A stretch of 64,000 bases of DNA, from contig NC_058337.1 of NCBI RefSeq assembly GCF_905475395.1, positions 7,986,983 to 8,050,982 on the forward strand, written 5' to 3'. Source of the stretch: Chrysoperla carnea. Its lineage: Eukaryota; Arthropoda; Insecta; Neuroptera; Chrysopidae. Shown piece after piece: positions 34,400-44,628 of the stretch; positions within the stretch are counted from its first letter, which is position 1; the number at the start of each line of letters is the position of its first letter. The position numbers were made by a program, and so were the translations under genes. The notes beneath the pieces were generated by a model that saw only the letters and a list, made by a program, of their open reading frames with translations, was not told the origin of the DNA and made no database searches.

Positions 34400-35030
34400 C
34401 TTTTAACAAAAAGAAAACCGACTTCAAAAAAAATATTTTTCCCAAACAAATTAAAATGCACTAAAAATTAAACAAATAATGATAATATAATGGAGTTAAA
34501 ATTATTGTTATTTTTGGAGTCGGTGTCAGCCAAGCTAATGTAGCAAACTGTTCTGTCAGAGTTGTTTTCTTGGCTGCCACCGACTCCAAAAATAACAATA
34601 ATTTTAACTCCATTATATTATCATTATTTGTTTAATTTTTAGTGCATTTTAATTTGTTTTGGAAAAATTTTTCTTTTGAAGTCGGTTTTCTTTTTGTTAA
34701 AAGTTTTTTTTTTTTTTATTTTTAGTGAATCTGAAGTACACTAACTAATTTGTCACTAAAAAAAGAATCATCGATATTGAGTTATTCGTCCTCTTATCGT
34801 GCATACTTAATGAAAATTTAAGACTTTTATGATTTTCTCATAGATGGCGTTGTCAGAACTAGACCAAAATGAAATGGGACCAAACGGGAAGCACCAGCTT
34901 TCAAACAGATAAAGAATCATCAAAATCGGTTCACCCAGTCAAAAGTTCTGAGGTAACAAACATAAAAAAAAAAAAAAACAGTCGAATTGATAACCTCCTC
35001 CGTTTTTGTTTGAAGTCGGTTAAAAACTAT
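34400..35030. mobile_element. AACCGACTTCAAA-ended MITE with near-perfect hairpin
   Basis: 34400-34712 is a long hairpin: 'AAAAGAAAACCGACTTC', 'TAAAATGCACTAAAAATTAAAC', 'ATAATATAATGGAGTTAAAATTATTGTTATTTTTGGAGTCGG' are mirrored after a 57-bp loop near 34530-34585. Beyond it, 'ATAGATGGCGTTGTCAGAACTAG', 'AATCGGTTCACCCAGTCAAAAGTTCTGAGGTAACAAAC' and the end 'GAAGTCGGTTAAAAA' are landmarks seen widely in insect genomes. No coding capacity. Confidence 0.75.
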
Positions 35031-35595
35031 ACGCTATACTATATTACAGTACATATGTTTGTTCAATGCCATTTAAGAGTGGTGATATTAATTGATGACC
35101 CGGTGCACATATTAATTGATGACCCGGTCAATTGAAACATCCGAAAGTATAAAAATTCGCACCCGGCTGAATTTTGGTAGGATTGTTCAAAACACCATCA
35201 TAAATGAAATCTAAAAAGTCCTTGATCCGATGTGTGGGAAAAAATTTACGCGGGATCAAGTGTCACAAAACGGTAAGTCGGTAAGTTTTATCTTAGAATT
35301 AGCTCAGACAAAAACTCTAGATCAGATAATTAATTATAAAAAATGTCCCAATACTTTTTTTCCTAAGAGCCTCCGTTTCTGAGATAATACGATACAAAAA
35401 GTTGAAAGAGTAATCGTCATATCATGCACACGTTTCCACGATACATCATGGTCACAGACTTGTGCTCTTCAATAGTAACAATTACATTTTTAATTAAAAG
35501 TTCAGCATAAATAAAACAATATTTTAATAAAAAAGCGTTAAGTTCACTTGAAGTAAGTTTTTTTAACTAAACGCTTTGTTTTAGCTAAGGGCTAG

Positions 35596-35757
35596 ACTTA
35601 CTGTACATCTACAGTAAGTCCTCCTCGTACTAGAGCACGTGTAAGTGAATTAGCTTTTTGTTTTAAAAAAAACTATCCTGATTTTGCGGCAAGGAATCGA
35701 ATGAAGAGTATGAGAAAAGAAGATCCTATGATTTTCGCCGTAAGATTAACCAAGTAA
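35596..35757 (+). pseudogene. Protein-like ORF inside foldback, part 1
   Basis: A 53-codon stop-bounded frame reads SPPRTRARVSELAFCF, KKNYPDFAARNRMKSMRKED and PMIFAVRLTK-stop. Composition is protein-like (basic, mixed) rather than the AT-driven noise of the flanks. No Met start and no family recognised. It could be the N-terminal DNA-binding part of a transposase. Confidence 0.4.
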
Positions 35758-35774
35758 GTAAACTAAACTAAAAT

Positions 35775-36006
35775 TTAGAGATTCCATTCTGGAAACAGGC
35801 AAAAGCTGTTCCTGCGCGAATCGAATATGGTTTTGTTGTTGCTGAGCCTTAGTATCCTCATGGTTACTTTATTTCTTTCATGGAACCGACCACTAGGGTT
35901 AAAGTCGATCGTCCTCAAGATGAAACTACGAATCTGGCAATAGAGGAAATATTCACTTGTATCGAAAATAGCCATGACTGTCAGTTCACGCTAAGTGCTC
36001 TACCAC
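35775..36006 (+). pseudogene. Protein-like ORF inside foldback, part 2
   Basis: One frame reads LEIPFWKQAKAVPARIEYGF and VVAEP-TAG-YPHGYFISF, then MEPTTRVKVDRPQDETTNLA and IEEIFTCIENSHDCQFTLSA. A single in-frame TAG interrupts it. It is one frame off part 1. Family not recognised. The separation of parts 1 and 2 (about 20 bp) is too short for an intron, so frameshift decay is the simplest reading. Confidence 0.4.
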
Positions 36007-36659
36007 AAAGGCAGTTTGGAAACGTACACATATTATAACGATTACTCTCGATTACTCTTCCAATTTTTTTAATCGTTATATCTCAGAAACGGTGACTTCT
36101 AGGAAAAAAAGTATAGAGATATTTTTTATATTTAATTATCTGATCTACAATTTTTGTCTGACCTAATTTTAGTATTAAACTTACCATTTCCCCTTTTCGT
36201 GACTTTTGACTCCGCATAAATTTTTTTCCCCACATGGGATCGATGAGGACTTTTTATTTTTCATTTATAAATGTATTCTGAACAATCCTAGCAAAATTCA
36301 GCCGGGTGCTAATTTTTGTACCTTCACTTATATTTTTTTTGTTTATTTTGACCGGATTATGATAATTTTAATTATTACCTATGTGAATTCATTGGATATA
36401 TTGTGTGTTTTTAATAGTATTACCACATTTCAACACAATAATATAAAAAATGCAAATTATTAAATGGTACTTTGGGGAACATTCGGAACAGGAATGTATT
36501 TATTTATTTATTGTGACATTTGAAGAAAGGCAATCGCCATGCATTCGAACAGTAAATCCTACAATTAACTGTTCTGAAAAATGGGATTATATATGTAAGA
36601 CAGCCACTAACATAAAGATGATAAAGCCTCCTGATTTATCCTGATGTGATTATTGTTTT

Positions 36660-37290
36660 GAGTGAAAACAAGTCGATTTAGATATCGAGGAGGAAGTCCA
36701 AAAACAGTACATAGAGAATATCTCATTTGATAGAGCATAAAATTCTCTATTCTTAAGGTAAACTACACAGAAGATGGAAGATATCCACCCTTAATAACTT
36801 TTGACCTGATGTGATCATTTTTTTAAATGAAACACGTGGATTTAGATATGAACGAGAAACAACCCACCTCAACTTTGAAATTTCAAATGGCATCCCCTGC
36901 CTTGTGATACCTTCTTTGAAAAGTTATACAATTCTCTCTTCCACCATGACAAAAAAAGATATCGATCAATTGGTTCTTGAGATAGACTACACAGAAGATG
37001 GATTCCATACCTTCCATCTTCTGTATTGTCTATCTTTGAAATTTCATATGACACCCCCTACCTTGTGATACCGCGTTTGAAAGGGCATACAATTTTCTCT
37101 TCTACTATGATAAAAAAAAAGATAGATTGGTTCTCTAGATATACTATCCCGAATATGGAAGTAATACCTTCAATCTTCAGTGTAGTCTATCTTAAGAACC
37201 AATGGATCGATTTCATTTTTTTAATCATGATTGAAGAGAGCATTGTATGCCCTTTAAGATGAGGTATGATAAATCATAAATATTTCTATG
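36660..37290. repeat. Tandem palindromic repeat, ~160-bp unit
   Basis: '(T/C)TTTGAAATTTCA(A/T)ATG(G/A)CA(T/C)CCCC' followed by 'CCTTGTGATACC' recurs near 36873 and 37034. Each unit ends in a dyad: 'TAGACTACACAGAAGATGGA' faces 'TCCATCTTCTGTATTGTCTA' around 36995. The last part (37150-37290) inverts the order ('ATGCCCTTTAAGATGAGGTATGA'). Open frames here (36811-37068, 37026-37262 plus; 36869-37054 minus) are repeat-derived. Confidence 0.65.
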
Positions 37291-37922
37291 CGTTTAGTTT
37301 AATTAGCGGTAAAAAGGTACAGATAAAGTTATTGAAGTCCAAACGACTACAAGCGAAACTATTTTGAATGTCTTTTGCTGTTTTAACGGACTTAAATAGG
37401 TTTCAAATTAACAATTTTGAATTGTTGTACATCTAATGCCGATGTTGCTATTTTTCGGCAAAACTAAAAGTCTGGAGGTACAAATGTTTTTTCGAAAGCA
37501 ATTGAAAGTTATTATTTAAATTTATAATTGATATACCTTCATATTGGTTGAGGTACAAACTAAAAAATACTTTGATATATTCACTGAATTCGAAAAGATT
37601 GAGAAATGATTACATGCCTACTGATCAGTATACACATTGGACGAGAAATCAATTCAAAAATTGAATTATAATGTATGCCGTCTTGTAACATCTGATGACC
37701 AATATCATATTTAAAACAAATGTTACGGCCAGTGAATTAATTTTCTTAAATTGATTTTCTTGAATTTATTTTTTCTCTCAAGTATAATTTGTATACAGTT
37801 ATTTTGTTCGGTTTTATTTAGCAATAAAATACCTAAAAAATAAAGACTATTCCTAAAAATATTGCCCCTTCAAATATTACAACTTCGTAAGTTGAGAACT
37901 AACTTTGTATACGAAAACATTA
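37291..37922. other. Spacer, no gene seen
   Basis: Nothing recognised. Confidence 0.4.
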
Positions 37923-38157
37923 ATACACTGAAAAAAATTATTAATACCAATCGATAGGAGGTTGTCTCAACCTCATCGCGGAATCAAATATGGCGAGTGC
38001 TGCCACGAATGTGATACAACTATCGTACATACAAAGAAAGATATTATATGAAACATCAAAATTGTTTTTGTAATAAGAAAGCAACAAAAATTCTAATCCA
38101 TTTGTCATAATTATCGCATGACAGATATTTATTAATGTTTCTGTATTAAACGTAAAA
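37923..38157. repeat. Dispersed repeat with CACTGAAAAAAATT end, copy 2
   Basis: Same ends and central 'GGTTGTCTCAACCTCATCGCG' and 'ACGAATGTGATACAACTA' as 7725-8210, but with about 250 bp less interior. Confidence 0.6.
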
Positions 38158-38164
38158 CCATCTC

Positions 38165-38280
38165 TTATTTTTCTGGCTTTAGAGGTCTACCACCTATATC
38201 ATCATCTCCTAATAAAGATGCCGTTAAAGTCATAAGTACTATTTCTTGAATGTCTGTTGACATATGAATTAATTTTACAG
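38165..38280 (-). CDS. Candidate terminal exon of an unrecognised gene
   Basis: The minus strand reads VKLIHMSTDIQEIVLMTLTA and SLLGDDDIGGRPLKPEK-stop, with possible acceptors TTTTTTTGGAG (ending at 38281) or TCAACAG a little further in. An AATAAA (minus strand) is at 38128-38133, about 32 bases after the stop, but it sits inside the neighbouring repeat. Composition is protein-like. No family recognised and no partner exon found; it could equally be a transposon remnant or chance. Confidence 0.25.
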
Positions 38281-39767
38281 CTCCAAAAAAAGAAAACAAA
38301 ATTGTTTTTTTATATGTTTAAAAAGTAAAAATTAAAATTCTTACGATTTTCTGGAAATTTTTTTTGCTTTTTTCAAAAGGTTTCACTGCCAGATTGTACC
38401 TCGAAAATAGGTACAAATTTCGAAAAATTACTTTCTTCAATTTTCGGGAAAATTAAGACTGTTACAAACTGTGAAATATGGCAAAAGGTAGATTTAAATA
38501 CCTATGTTGTTTGTTTTTGGTTATCGACATTGATTTTGGTTATGACGATTCGATATACATGAATAAGTGAATTTTATTCGGTCTAATTGTCTTTTCTTTG
38601 TTACGATTTTTCTTTGAGTTTTGAAACACGTTGTTTCATACAAACTTTACCCCCACCCCTCTCCTTAGGGAGAGAACGAACTTAAAGAAATAGCAGTCTA
38701 TGAATATCAAAAAGTACTGCGTCTGTTTTCGTCCCATACAAATTTTCGATAACGAAATAGGCAACAACACTTCACACAATATCTGCCCACTGTCTGTTAT
38801 CTCTCTAGTAACTGCCGTTGTTATACCTGCATACATTGCAAAAACCCAGCCCACTGCATTTCTAAACAACAAATTTTATTTTATTATATCAATAATTACT
38901 TCAATTAATAATTATAAACAACAATTATAATTGTTTTAGTTCTTGTATGCTATAGGAGCAAGAATAAAGTGATGCTGATTTGACAGAAAATTTAAGTTGC
39001 AGTTGTCAATACAATGTTGCCAGTCAGTGAATAAAAATGCTTCAAGAACCGCAACTTTAATTAAAGAAAAATTTATTGAAGTGACTCGAGGAGTACTCAA
39101 ATTGAGGACAGCTGCAAAAAATCTGAAGAATAATGTGCTTCATAATTTTCTCAATAGTGGAAACAAAAGTATTTTTTCATTTCAATTGTCGGAAACGATT
39201 TACTGAGTAAAACATGTTTCAACTGAAACGAAAATACCGAAATACTCTCAGTCTACCGAAATTGAAACTAAAAAGATCTTCAAATTCCTCTTTTGATTGG
39301 GATCGTAATTGTTTTATTTAAATCAAATCATTAGCGGATCCCAAAAAAAGGTAAACAGTGTCTGAAAATATATGTTGTCATTTCACATCACACTAAAGAA
39401 CAAATAATTGTTATTATTAAAACATAAGAAACGAGTTTTCTCTATGTCTTCTTCTAAGAATCGAAACTGGAGGTGCTAAAAACATTTAGATGAATTTGAA
39501 ATTTTAAACTGCTAATAGAAATGGCAGGACTGCTGACCAATTGATCAATGTTACTAACTATTTGTGACCAATTCGTGATCAATTGGGTTGACTTATTAGA
39601 AATCCAAACACTGAAATTTGGGGTGCTAAACAAATGAAGCTTCTTTTATGTATTTATTGAAACGACTATACCCTCAGCTTTTACTGAATCACTTTTCAGA
39701 ATAATTATTGTTAATTGACAACAAAACATACAAAACTCATTACTGCTTGTATACAAAGTAATATAAT
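38281..39767. other. Spacer with weak transposase-like frame (38997-39206)
   Basis: Frame 38997-39206 (+) reads KFIEVTRGVLKLRTAAKNLK and NNVLHNFLN, loosely like a helix-turn-helix of pogo/Tc1-type transposases (AAK...STLHNFL pattern). No catalytic domain follows. The rest is unassigned. Confidence 0.3.
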
Positions 39768-40335
39768 TAACAAGTGAAAACAAACAATTGACTGAGTTAA
39801 TTCTTGAAATACCATGCATAGTCAGTGTTGATTTCTGTATCACATTACACATACAAACATGTGACACATACATAACTGATATCAAGTATAGTACATATTA
39901 TAAAATTTCCGCCTAATTGGCGCCCTCACGGGTAAACAGTGATGTTTACGAAAAAATGTTTCAAACAAAAGTTGTTTAATTTTTGATAAGGAACATTTTT
40001 TACATTTAATTTTTTGTTCTATCTCTAACGGTTTACAAGATGGGTCCTACGGACCCAAGACCCAATTGACCTATGATGCTCATTTACGAACTTGACCTCA
40101 CTTTTTACGTCCTGAGTACGCTGTAAAAATTTCAGCTCGATACCTTTTTTCGCTTTTGAGTTATCGTGTCCACAGACGGACGGACGGACTGACGGACAAC
40201 CGGAAATGGACTAATTAGGTGATTTTATGAACACCTATGACAAAATTTTTTTCCTAGCATCATTATTTTTAAGCGTTACAAACTTGGGACTAAACTTAAT
40301 ATACTATGTATATTTCATATATACATGGTATAAAA
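39768..40335 (+). mobile_element. ATACCATGTATA MITE, near-complete copy
   Basis: Left TIR ATACCATGCATA (39809-39820, one change) and right TIR TATACATGGTAT (about 40320-40331). Same internal landmarks as 13841-14498, including 'GATGGGTCCTACGGACCC' and the ACGG microsatellite near 40178. The preceding 'AACAAGTGAAAACAAACAATTGACTGAG' is conserved too. Confidence 0.8.
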
Positions 40336-40799
40336 AGTCTAGCTTATTTTCAAAGGACATCTGAATGGTCAAACTATGTTTTCCCAGGCTTGGATTTTTT
40401 GCAACATTATGTGGCTGGCTGCAAGGATTAATTCCACGATCGGCCACAGAGATCTATCTGGCAACAGGACTAATAATTGTTGGATTATTCTTGTGTATAG
40501 GCATTTAAAAATTTAATGTAGAACATCAAATTACTTGGATATTTGGGACAGTATAGAGTTTTTATAGAATTTAGTTACCTATGAACTATAACACACATAA
40601 CGTGTCACAGTAAATTGTTATAAATTTATAGGGTAAGCGTACATTTATAGTGTTATAGTACTCTCTCGGTTACTCAATGGATAAATATTTGATTGTTTTT
40701 ACCACACGATAAATTGTTATAAATTATTATACACCCTAGCATTAGGTATGTGTGGCACAAAAAACACTAGTACTTATATACAGGATAGCTGATAATTCG
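40336..40799. other. Spacer, no gene seen
   Basis: Contains two similar segments with 'TAAATTGTTATAAATT(T/A)' (near 40612 and 40710). Nothing else recognised. Confidence 0.4.
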
Positions 40800-41060
40800 A
40801 TGGACACCTTGAAGGGGTTTATATTGCAAATAAATACATATAGTCTGATAAAGGAATACATGAAATAGCCATTCTTAGGGAGTCCTCAATAATAGCTCAA
40901 ATTTTAATGATTTTTTTTTTCAAGATGATTGTTTTTGTATATTATTTAAAATCAGAAACATTTCATAGGGTGGAAATAATATAATAATATGGAGGAGGAA
41001 AAGGCAATGGCCTTTGCTGATATATCGATGCCCAGCCTAAATCAATTATGATAGAAGTTT
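40800..41060 (+). repeat. Repeat L, copy 1
   Basis: 'GGAGTCCTCAATAATAGCTC', 'TTGTATATTATTTAAAATCAGAAACAT' and 'CTGATATATCGATGCCCAGCCTAAAT' match 51738-51930 in order. Confidence 0.65.
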
Positions 41061-41599
41061 GAAATGCGATAGAAATTCTGAGTATTTAACGCCTAATAAC
41101 TGAAAAATTTGCAGTCTTTTGAAGAAAGTATACCACACATTTTTTAAAGTTGTTAAAAAGCCATGAAAATGAAAAAAATTTCACGTCATTTGCACGAAAA
41201 TTAACGGAGTTTCTAGTACCTTTCTTTTTATGTTTTATTCAGCACAAAAACTGATTAATTTATCACGGGAACTAAAATTAATGCTTGCCACTTTCCAATT
41301 TACTTTATTTAAGTTCTGGCAACATGCTCAAAAAGTTCTGGCAGTTGCGGATATATAATTTTTGAAATATTGCAATTTTAAGGCAACATTTTTTTCGAAA
41401 AATACAAAAAAATGTCTTTATCATTAAATAACTCGAAAAAAAATTAAAGTTATAAAAACTTATAAAAAAAAGTTTAGAAGGTAAAATATTTTGCTGAAAA
41501 AAAGCTAAATTTTTTCCATCAAACATTTTTCTGTAACTCTGGCAATAGAGGACATTCGCCTGTATACATGACGTAAATTTATCAATAACAAGGAACAAC
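41061..41599. other. Spacer, probably interior of a repeat
   Basis: A 97-codon minus-strand frame (41305-41598) is Phe/Lys/Asn-rich with no domain; it ends where the repeat arm at 41600 begins. Confidence 0.35.
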
Positions 41600-41790
41600 T
41601 TCCTAATTTTATCTCTTACATTTTAGAATCTAAATTAACTGTTAAAGCAACCCAGAGAACTAGCTCCAATCTAATATTAGAGCATGATACCCCCCATTAA
41701 ACTTTGTAACTTTTGTGAAAGTTAATTTATGATTGTTTGATTTTCAAAACGAGCTATTAGCCATTGTAGATTCAAAAAGTCCGCCCTGTC
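41600..41790 (-). repeat. Arm related to the foldback at 8930-9400
   Basis: 'AGAATCTAAATTAACTGTTAAAG', 'GAACTAGCTCCAATC' and the end 'CAAAACGAGCTATTAGCCATTGTAGATTCAAAAAGTCCGCCC' are the inverse of the 8930 left arm. Confidence 0.6.
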
Positions 41791-42689
41791 TATATTTAAA
41801 TACCACCATGATTTTACGAACGAAATCTTTTGGAACTTTTGCTCTGGACATTTTGTTCAATCATTATTTTCTAAAATTTAGGGGGCATCTTGAACTTTTA
41901 GAACAGTCTGTGTATGGTATAATACATATACGCTGCACTGTAAACATATATTGTATTTTTAAATAAATACCCAACTACGAATAAAAAATTCCATATATAT
42001 AAACTATTATGCACTTGGGAAATTATCGTCGTGTTTCATTTGCAAAATAAAAATTTCTTTTTAACTTTCATATAGAACAATATTAGTAAAATGATTATTT
42101 AACAAAATGATTTTAATTTATGGTTAGTTATTCAACCCTCTTAAATATTTTAATACCTTTTATTAACAAGTAATAAATAATTAATTAATTGTTCGTCAGA
42201 TAAAATATATCAATAAGTTGGCTTTTACAGACCATAATTTTTGTTCACTCTATTTGACATCTATCTTTTTTTTATCACCATGAAGTTTTGTGAATTGTTT
42301 TGAAGAATTTTTAGTTTAAAAAGGGTTTTTTTTCCTAATGTTCATCGTACAGCAGTAATCATCCGCAGAGTCATGTGGTCTGACATGAAATTGTCAGCAT
42401 TAGGTGATAAAAAATAATAAATAGTTGACTCAAGGAGTGAAACAGGTCGTTGAAAACTCGTTTGGGAAAGTTAGCTTCAAACGAAAAGATACGGAGCTTA
42501 TCGTCAGAAAAACACACCCACAAACGTATAAATTTTGAAGAAGAAGGAGTGTTATCTAGAAGAGTTGTCTCAAAAAGATGGTCAACCGGGACACTCAAAA
42601 AAGAATTTTTAATTTAAGAGAATTTATATTTTTTGTGACCTAACCTAATTATTTATTATTTTGTAAGTATTTTGGGGTCAAAATAACAT
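41791..42689. other. Spacer, no gene seen
   Basis: Short frames (41733-41966 plus, 42371-42598 minus) lack domains. Nothing supported. Confidence 0.4.
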
Positions 42690-43003
42690 TCTAAATAAAA
42701 AAATAAATTTAAAAAATCAAAAAACCCGAGTGAGTAAAAAGTAAACCAAACTTCATAAAAATGAACTGAAAAGAAAAAACCAAGTCCAACAGTTTACATA
42801 GCGACTTTAACAATACGAACCCATTATTAGGAAGATTTGAACCCGTAGACTTTAATGGGTACCGAATGTTAAAGTCGCTATGTTGCTTGTTATACTGTTA
42901 GGCTTGTTTTTTTCTTTCCAGTTCATTTTTTATGAAGTTTGGTTTACTTTTTACTCAGTCGGGTTTTTTTGATTTTTTAAATTTATTTTTTTATTTTACA
43001 CTT
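42690..43003. repeat. ~310-bp perfect-looking palindromic MITE
   Basis: 'AAATAAAAAAATAAATTTAAAAAATC', 'AGTAAAAAGTAAACCAAACTTCATAAAAA' and 'AACATAGCGACTTTAAC' type segments on the left face their complements on the right ('GTTAAAGTCGCTATGTTGC', 'TTTATGAAGTTTGGTTTACTTTTTACT', 'GATTTTTTAAATTTATTTTTTTATTT'). The loop is near 42840. Arms about 130 bp. Confidence 0.8.
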
Positions 43004-43084
43004 TCTAGTTATGATTATAAGGCGGTGAATTTCGCAATCTTGTCATTTCATTAATGAAGTAAATATTATTGGATTTATTAAGTA

Positions 43085-43375
43085 ACTTGGGGTTTAACCT
43101 CCGTTTCTCTGACATATACGCCTATAACAGAGGCCACCCACATCATTATTTGTTAATCTTTATTTATTTAGTTACAAACATATTTACAATTACATTTTGA
43201 TGTGGGTGGAGTCGGTTACTTCGTTCTTATCCAAGCGACGACAATGTGATCAATTCTGCACTACCATTAATTATAAATTGTTCACGCTGCCGCTGCCTGG
43301 ATTCGAACCCGCAACCTAAGTCTAAATGGACAAACAATGCAAGGTCAACGCCTTAGACCGCTCGGCCATTTAATC
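43085..43375 (-). repeat. tRNA-derived SINE, complete-looking copy
   Basis: On the minus strand from 43375: A-box-like 'ATGGCCGAGCGGTCTAAGGCG', B-box 'GCGGGTTCGAATCCAGGCAG' (near 43285-43305), then 'GGCAGCGTGAACAATTTATAA', 'AACGAAGTAACCGACTCCACCCACATC' and the 3' 'GGAGGTTAAACC' part. The tRNA-Leu/Ser-like head is followed by an unrelated body, the hallmark of a SINE. Two other copies lie at 1-320 and 13686-14575. Confidence 0.8.
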
Positions 43376-43468
43376 GATCATAAAAAAATGAAATCGATCG
43401 AACGAATAAACAGTTACTTGATTAACTGAAAAAAAATACTTCGAATTTCAATCGCCAATATCTTTTTT

Positions 43469-43521
43469 CCATCCCCTAGAAGGAGTGGTTGCCATCCCCT
43501 AGAAGGAGTGGTTGCCACCCC
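43469..43521. repeat. 23-bp tandem repeat, 2.3 copies
   Basis: 'ATCCCCTAGAAGGAGTGGTTGCC' occurs twice head to tail and then begins again as 'ACCCCCTG'. Confidence 0.85.
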
Positions 43522-43857
43522 CTGATCCAAAGCACCACTTGGCACCATATAACTTTAGATCTAGAGGGCAAACAAAGCTTAATCTTAAATTTTCATCGAA
43601 ATGGGTGCTATCAGTCAAAATTTAGAGATCTCGTCTTTTTTTTCTCTTCGTTTACTGGAGTACAAACTTTTTTTTAAATTGCATTGTTTTTTTTAAATTT
43701 GTATTATAAGTATTAAAACAGAATAAATTTAAAATTGCCAATAATTAAAACCCAAACTTAATTGACTCAACTTTTAGAACACTTTCCAATTAAGTATTTT
43801 GTTAATTCTTTAAAAAAAAAGTTAAAAAAAAAAAACAAAAACAAAAGAAACACTTAC

Positions 43858-44046
43858 AATGCAATAAGTGTGGGCCGCATCTGGACACTCCTTTAAATGA
43901 TTTTTAGTGTAATTAATACAGGGCGTAATAGATCCAACACCATCGTTATACATTCCACACTGGAAACACTTTAAAGCCATTGTTGTTGAAACAAAACAAC
44001 ATGCCATCACTACAACAATCACAACCATCATTGTTGATGAAGACAT
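43858..44046 (-). CDS. Ly6/uPAR-like (quiver/sleepless-type) protein, first coding exon
   Basis: The first ATG on the minus strand (44046) opens 63 codons: a hydrophobic signal peptide of about 24 residues (MVVIVVVMACCFVSTTMA) and then LKCFQCGMYNDGVGS, TPCINY and KECPDAAHTYC, ending in phase 0 at donor GTAAGTG (43851-43857). CxxC, PC, ECP and YC are the first five or six cysteines of the three-finger Ly6 fold in insect quiver/sleepless-type proteins, which are usually GPI-anchored at the cell surface and modulate ion channels or septate junctions. The remaining cysteines, including the terminal CN motif and GPI signal, must lie in later exons that I did not find. In-frame sequence upstream has no ATG. 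Confidence 0.72.
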
Positions 44047-44628
44047 TGTTAAATTTATCAAATCTTTTAAATATGTATTACAAACAAAAACTTTCGAATA
44101 TTTATTATAAAAAAGCGATCGCGACAATTAAAAATAAGAGTTCATAAAAATATGAATCAAATAACAGAAAACAGTTCATTCGTATTTCAAACAATCAAAC
44201 AACAGAGAATGTTCTAATATTGACAGCAATAATGCGTAAATTAATACGTTCACACTTTAGGAATTATATCACACACCGACAACAATTATAAACAAACAAA
44301 AAGTTTAATTGTTGAAAAAATGTTTACGAAAAGTACTTTTAGCGAGAATATAACCGAATGCGTTATCCTATTTGTTGAGAAGCGAGTACGATACGAAATG
44401 ATACGTTTATTTTATAATATTAAAGCTGCATAGCCAACAACATTACGATCCAAACGGGTGATGTTAGTATGATTTGAGGCGTCGACGCGCGTTTGTACTA
44501 TTTTTAAGATATAACCGTAGTAAATGTGAGATACAACTAACGTTTATATACAAGAGATCTACAATGAAAATATCTAGTAAAAGTTTACAAATTCGATCAC
44601 CATAACGAAAATGTTCAAATATACCGTT
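44047..44628. other. Upstream region of the Ly6-like gene
   Basis: Probably contains 5' UTR or promoter of the Ly6-like gene (minus strand), but no clear TATA or initiator was identified. No repeat recognised. Confidence 0.35.

Larger units (their letters stand above)
35148..36328. mobile_element. Foldback with ~300-bp arms around protein-like core
   Basis: Left arm 35148-35460 ('GCACCCGGCTGAATTTTG', 'AGGATTGTTCA', 'TCAGACAAAAACT', 'GATCAGATAATTAA', 'CCGTTTCTGAGATA') and right arm about 36010-36328 carry the same landmarks inverted, at roughly three quarters identity by eye. The core 35480-36000 is not palindromic and reads like decayed coding sequence (see next entries). This layout suggests an autonomous-derived element whose gene has decayed, or a foldback that captured sequence. 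Confidence 0.75.

Noticed and set aside
35754..35778. A 25-bp GT-AG intron joining the two frames in the foldback core
   Set aside because: Far below a plausible intron length; frameshift decay explains it better.
36811..37068. 85-codon frame with repeated ILSSTM/KKDID-like words as a repeat protein
   Set aside because: The nucleotide sequence is a tandem palindromic repeat open in several frames on both strands.
40336..40500. Possible endogenous retrovirus or LTR fragment
   Set aside because: No LTR, protease, integrase or primer-binding feature could be identified.
43285..43375. tRNA-Leu/Ser-like gene on the minus strand
   Set aside because: A and B boxes are good, but the ends cannot pair as an acceptor stem and the sequence continues into a SINE body shared with two other places.
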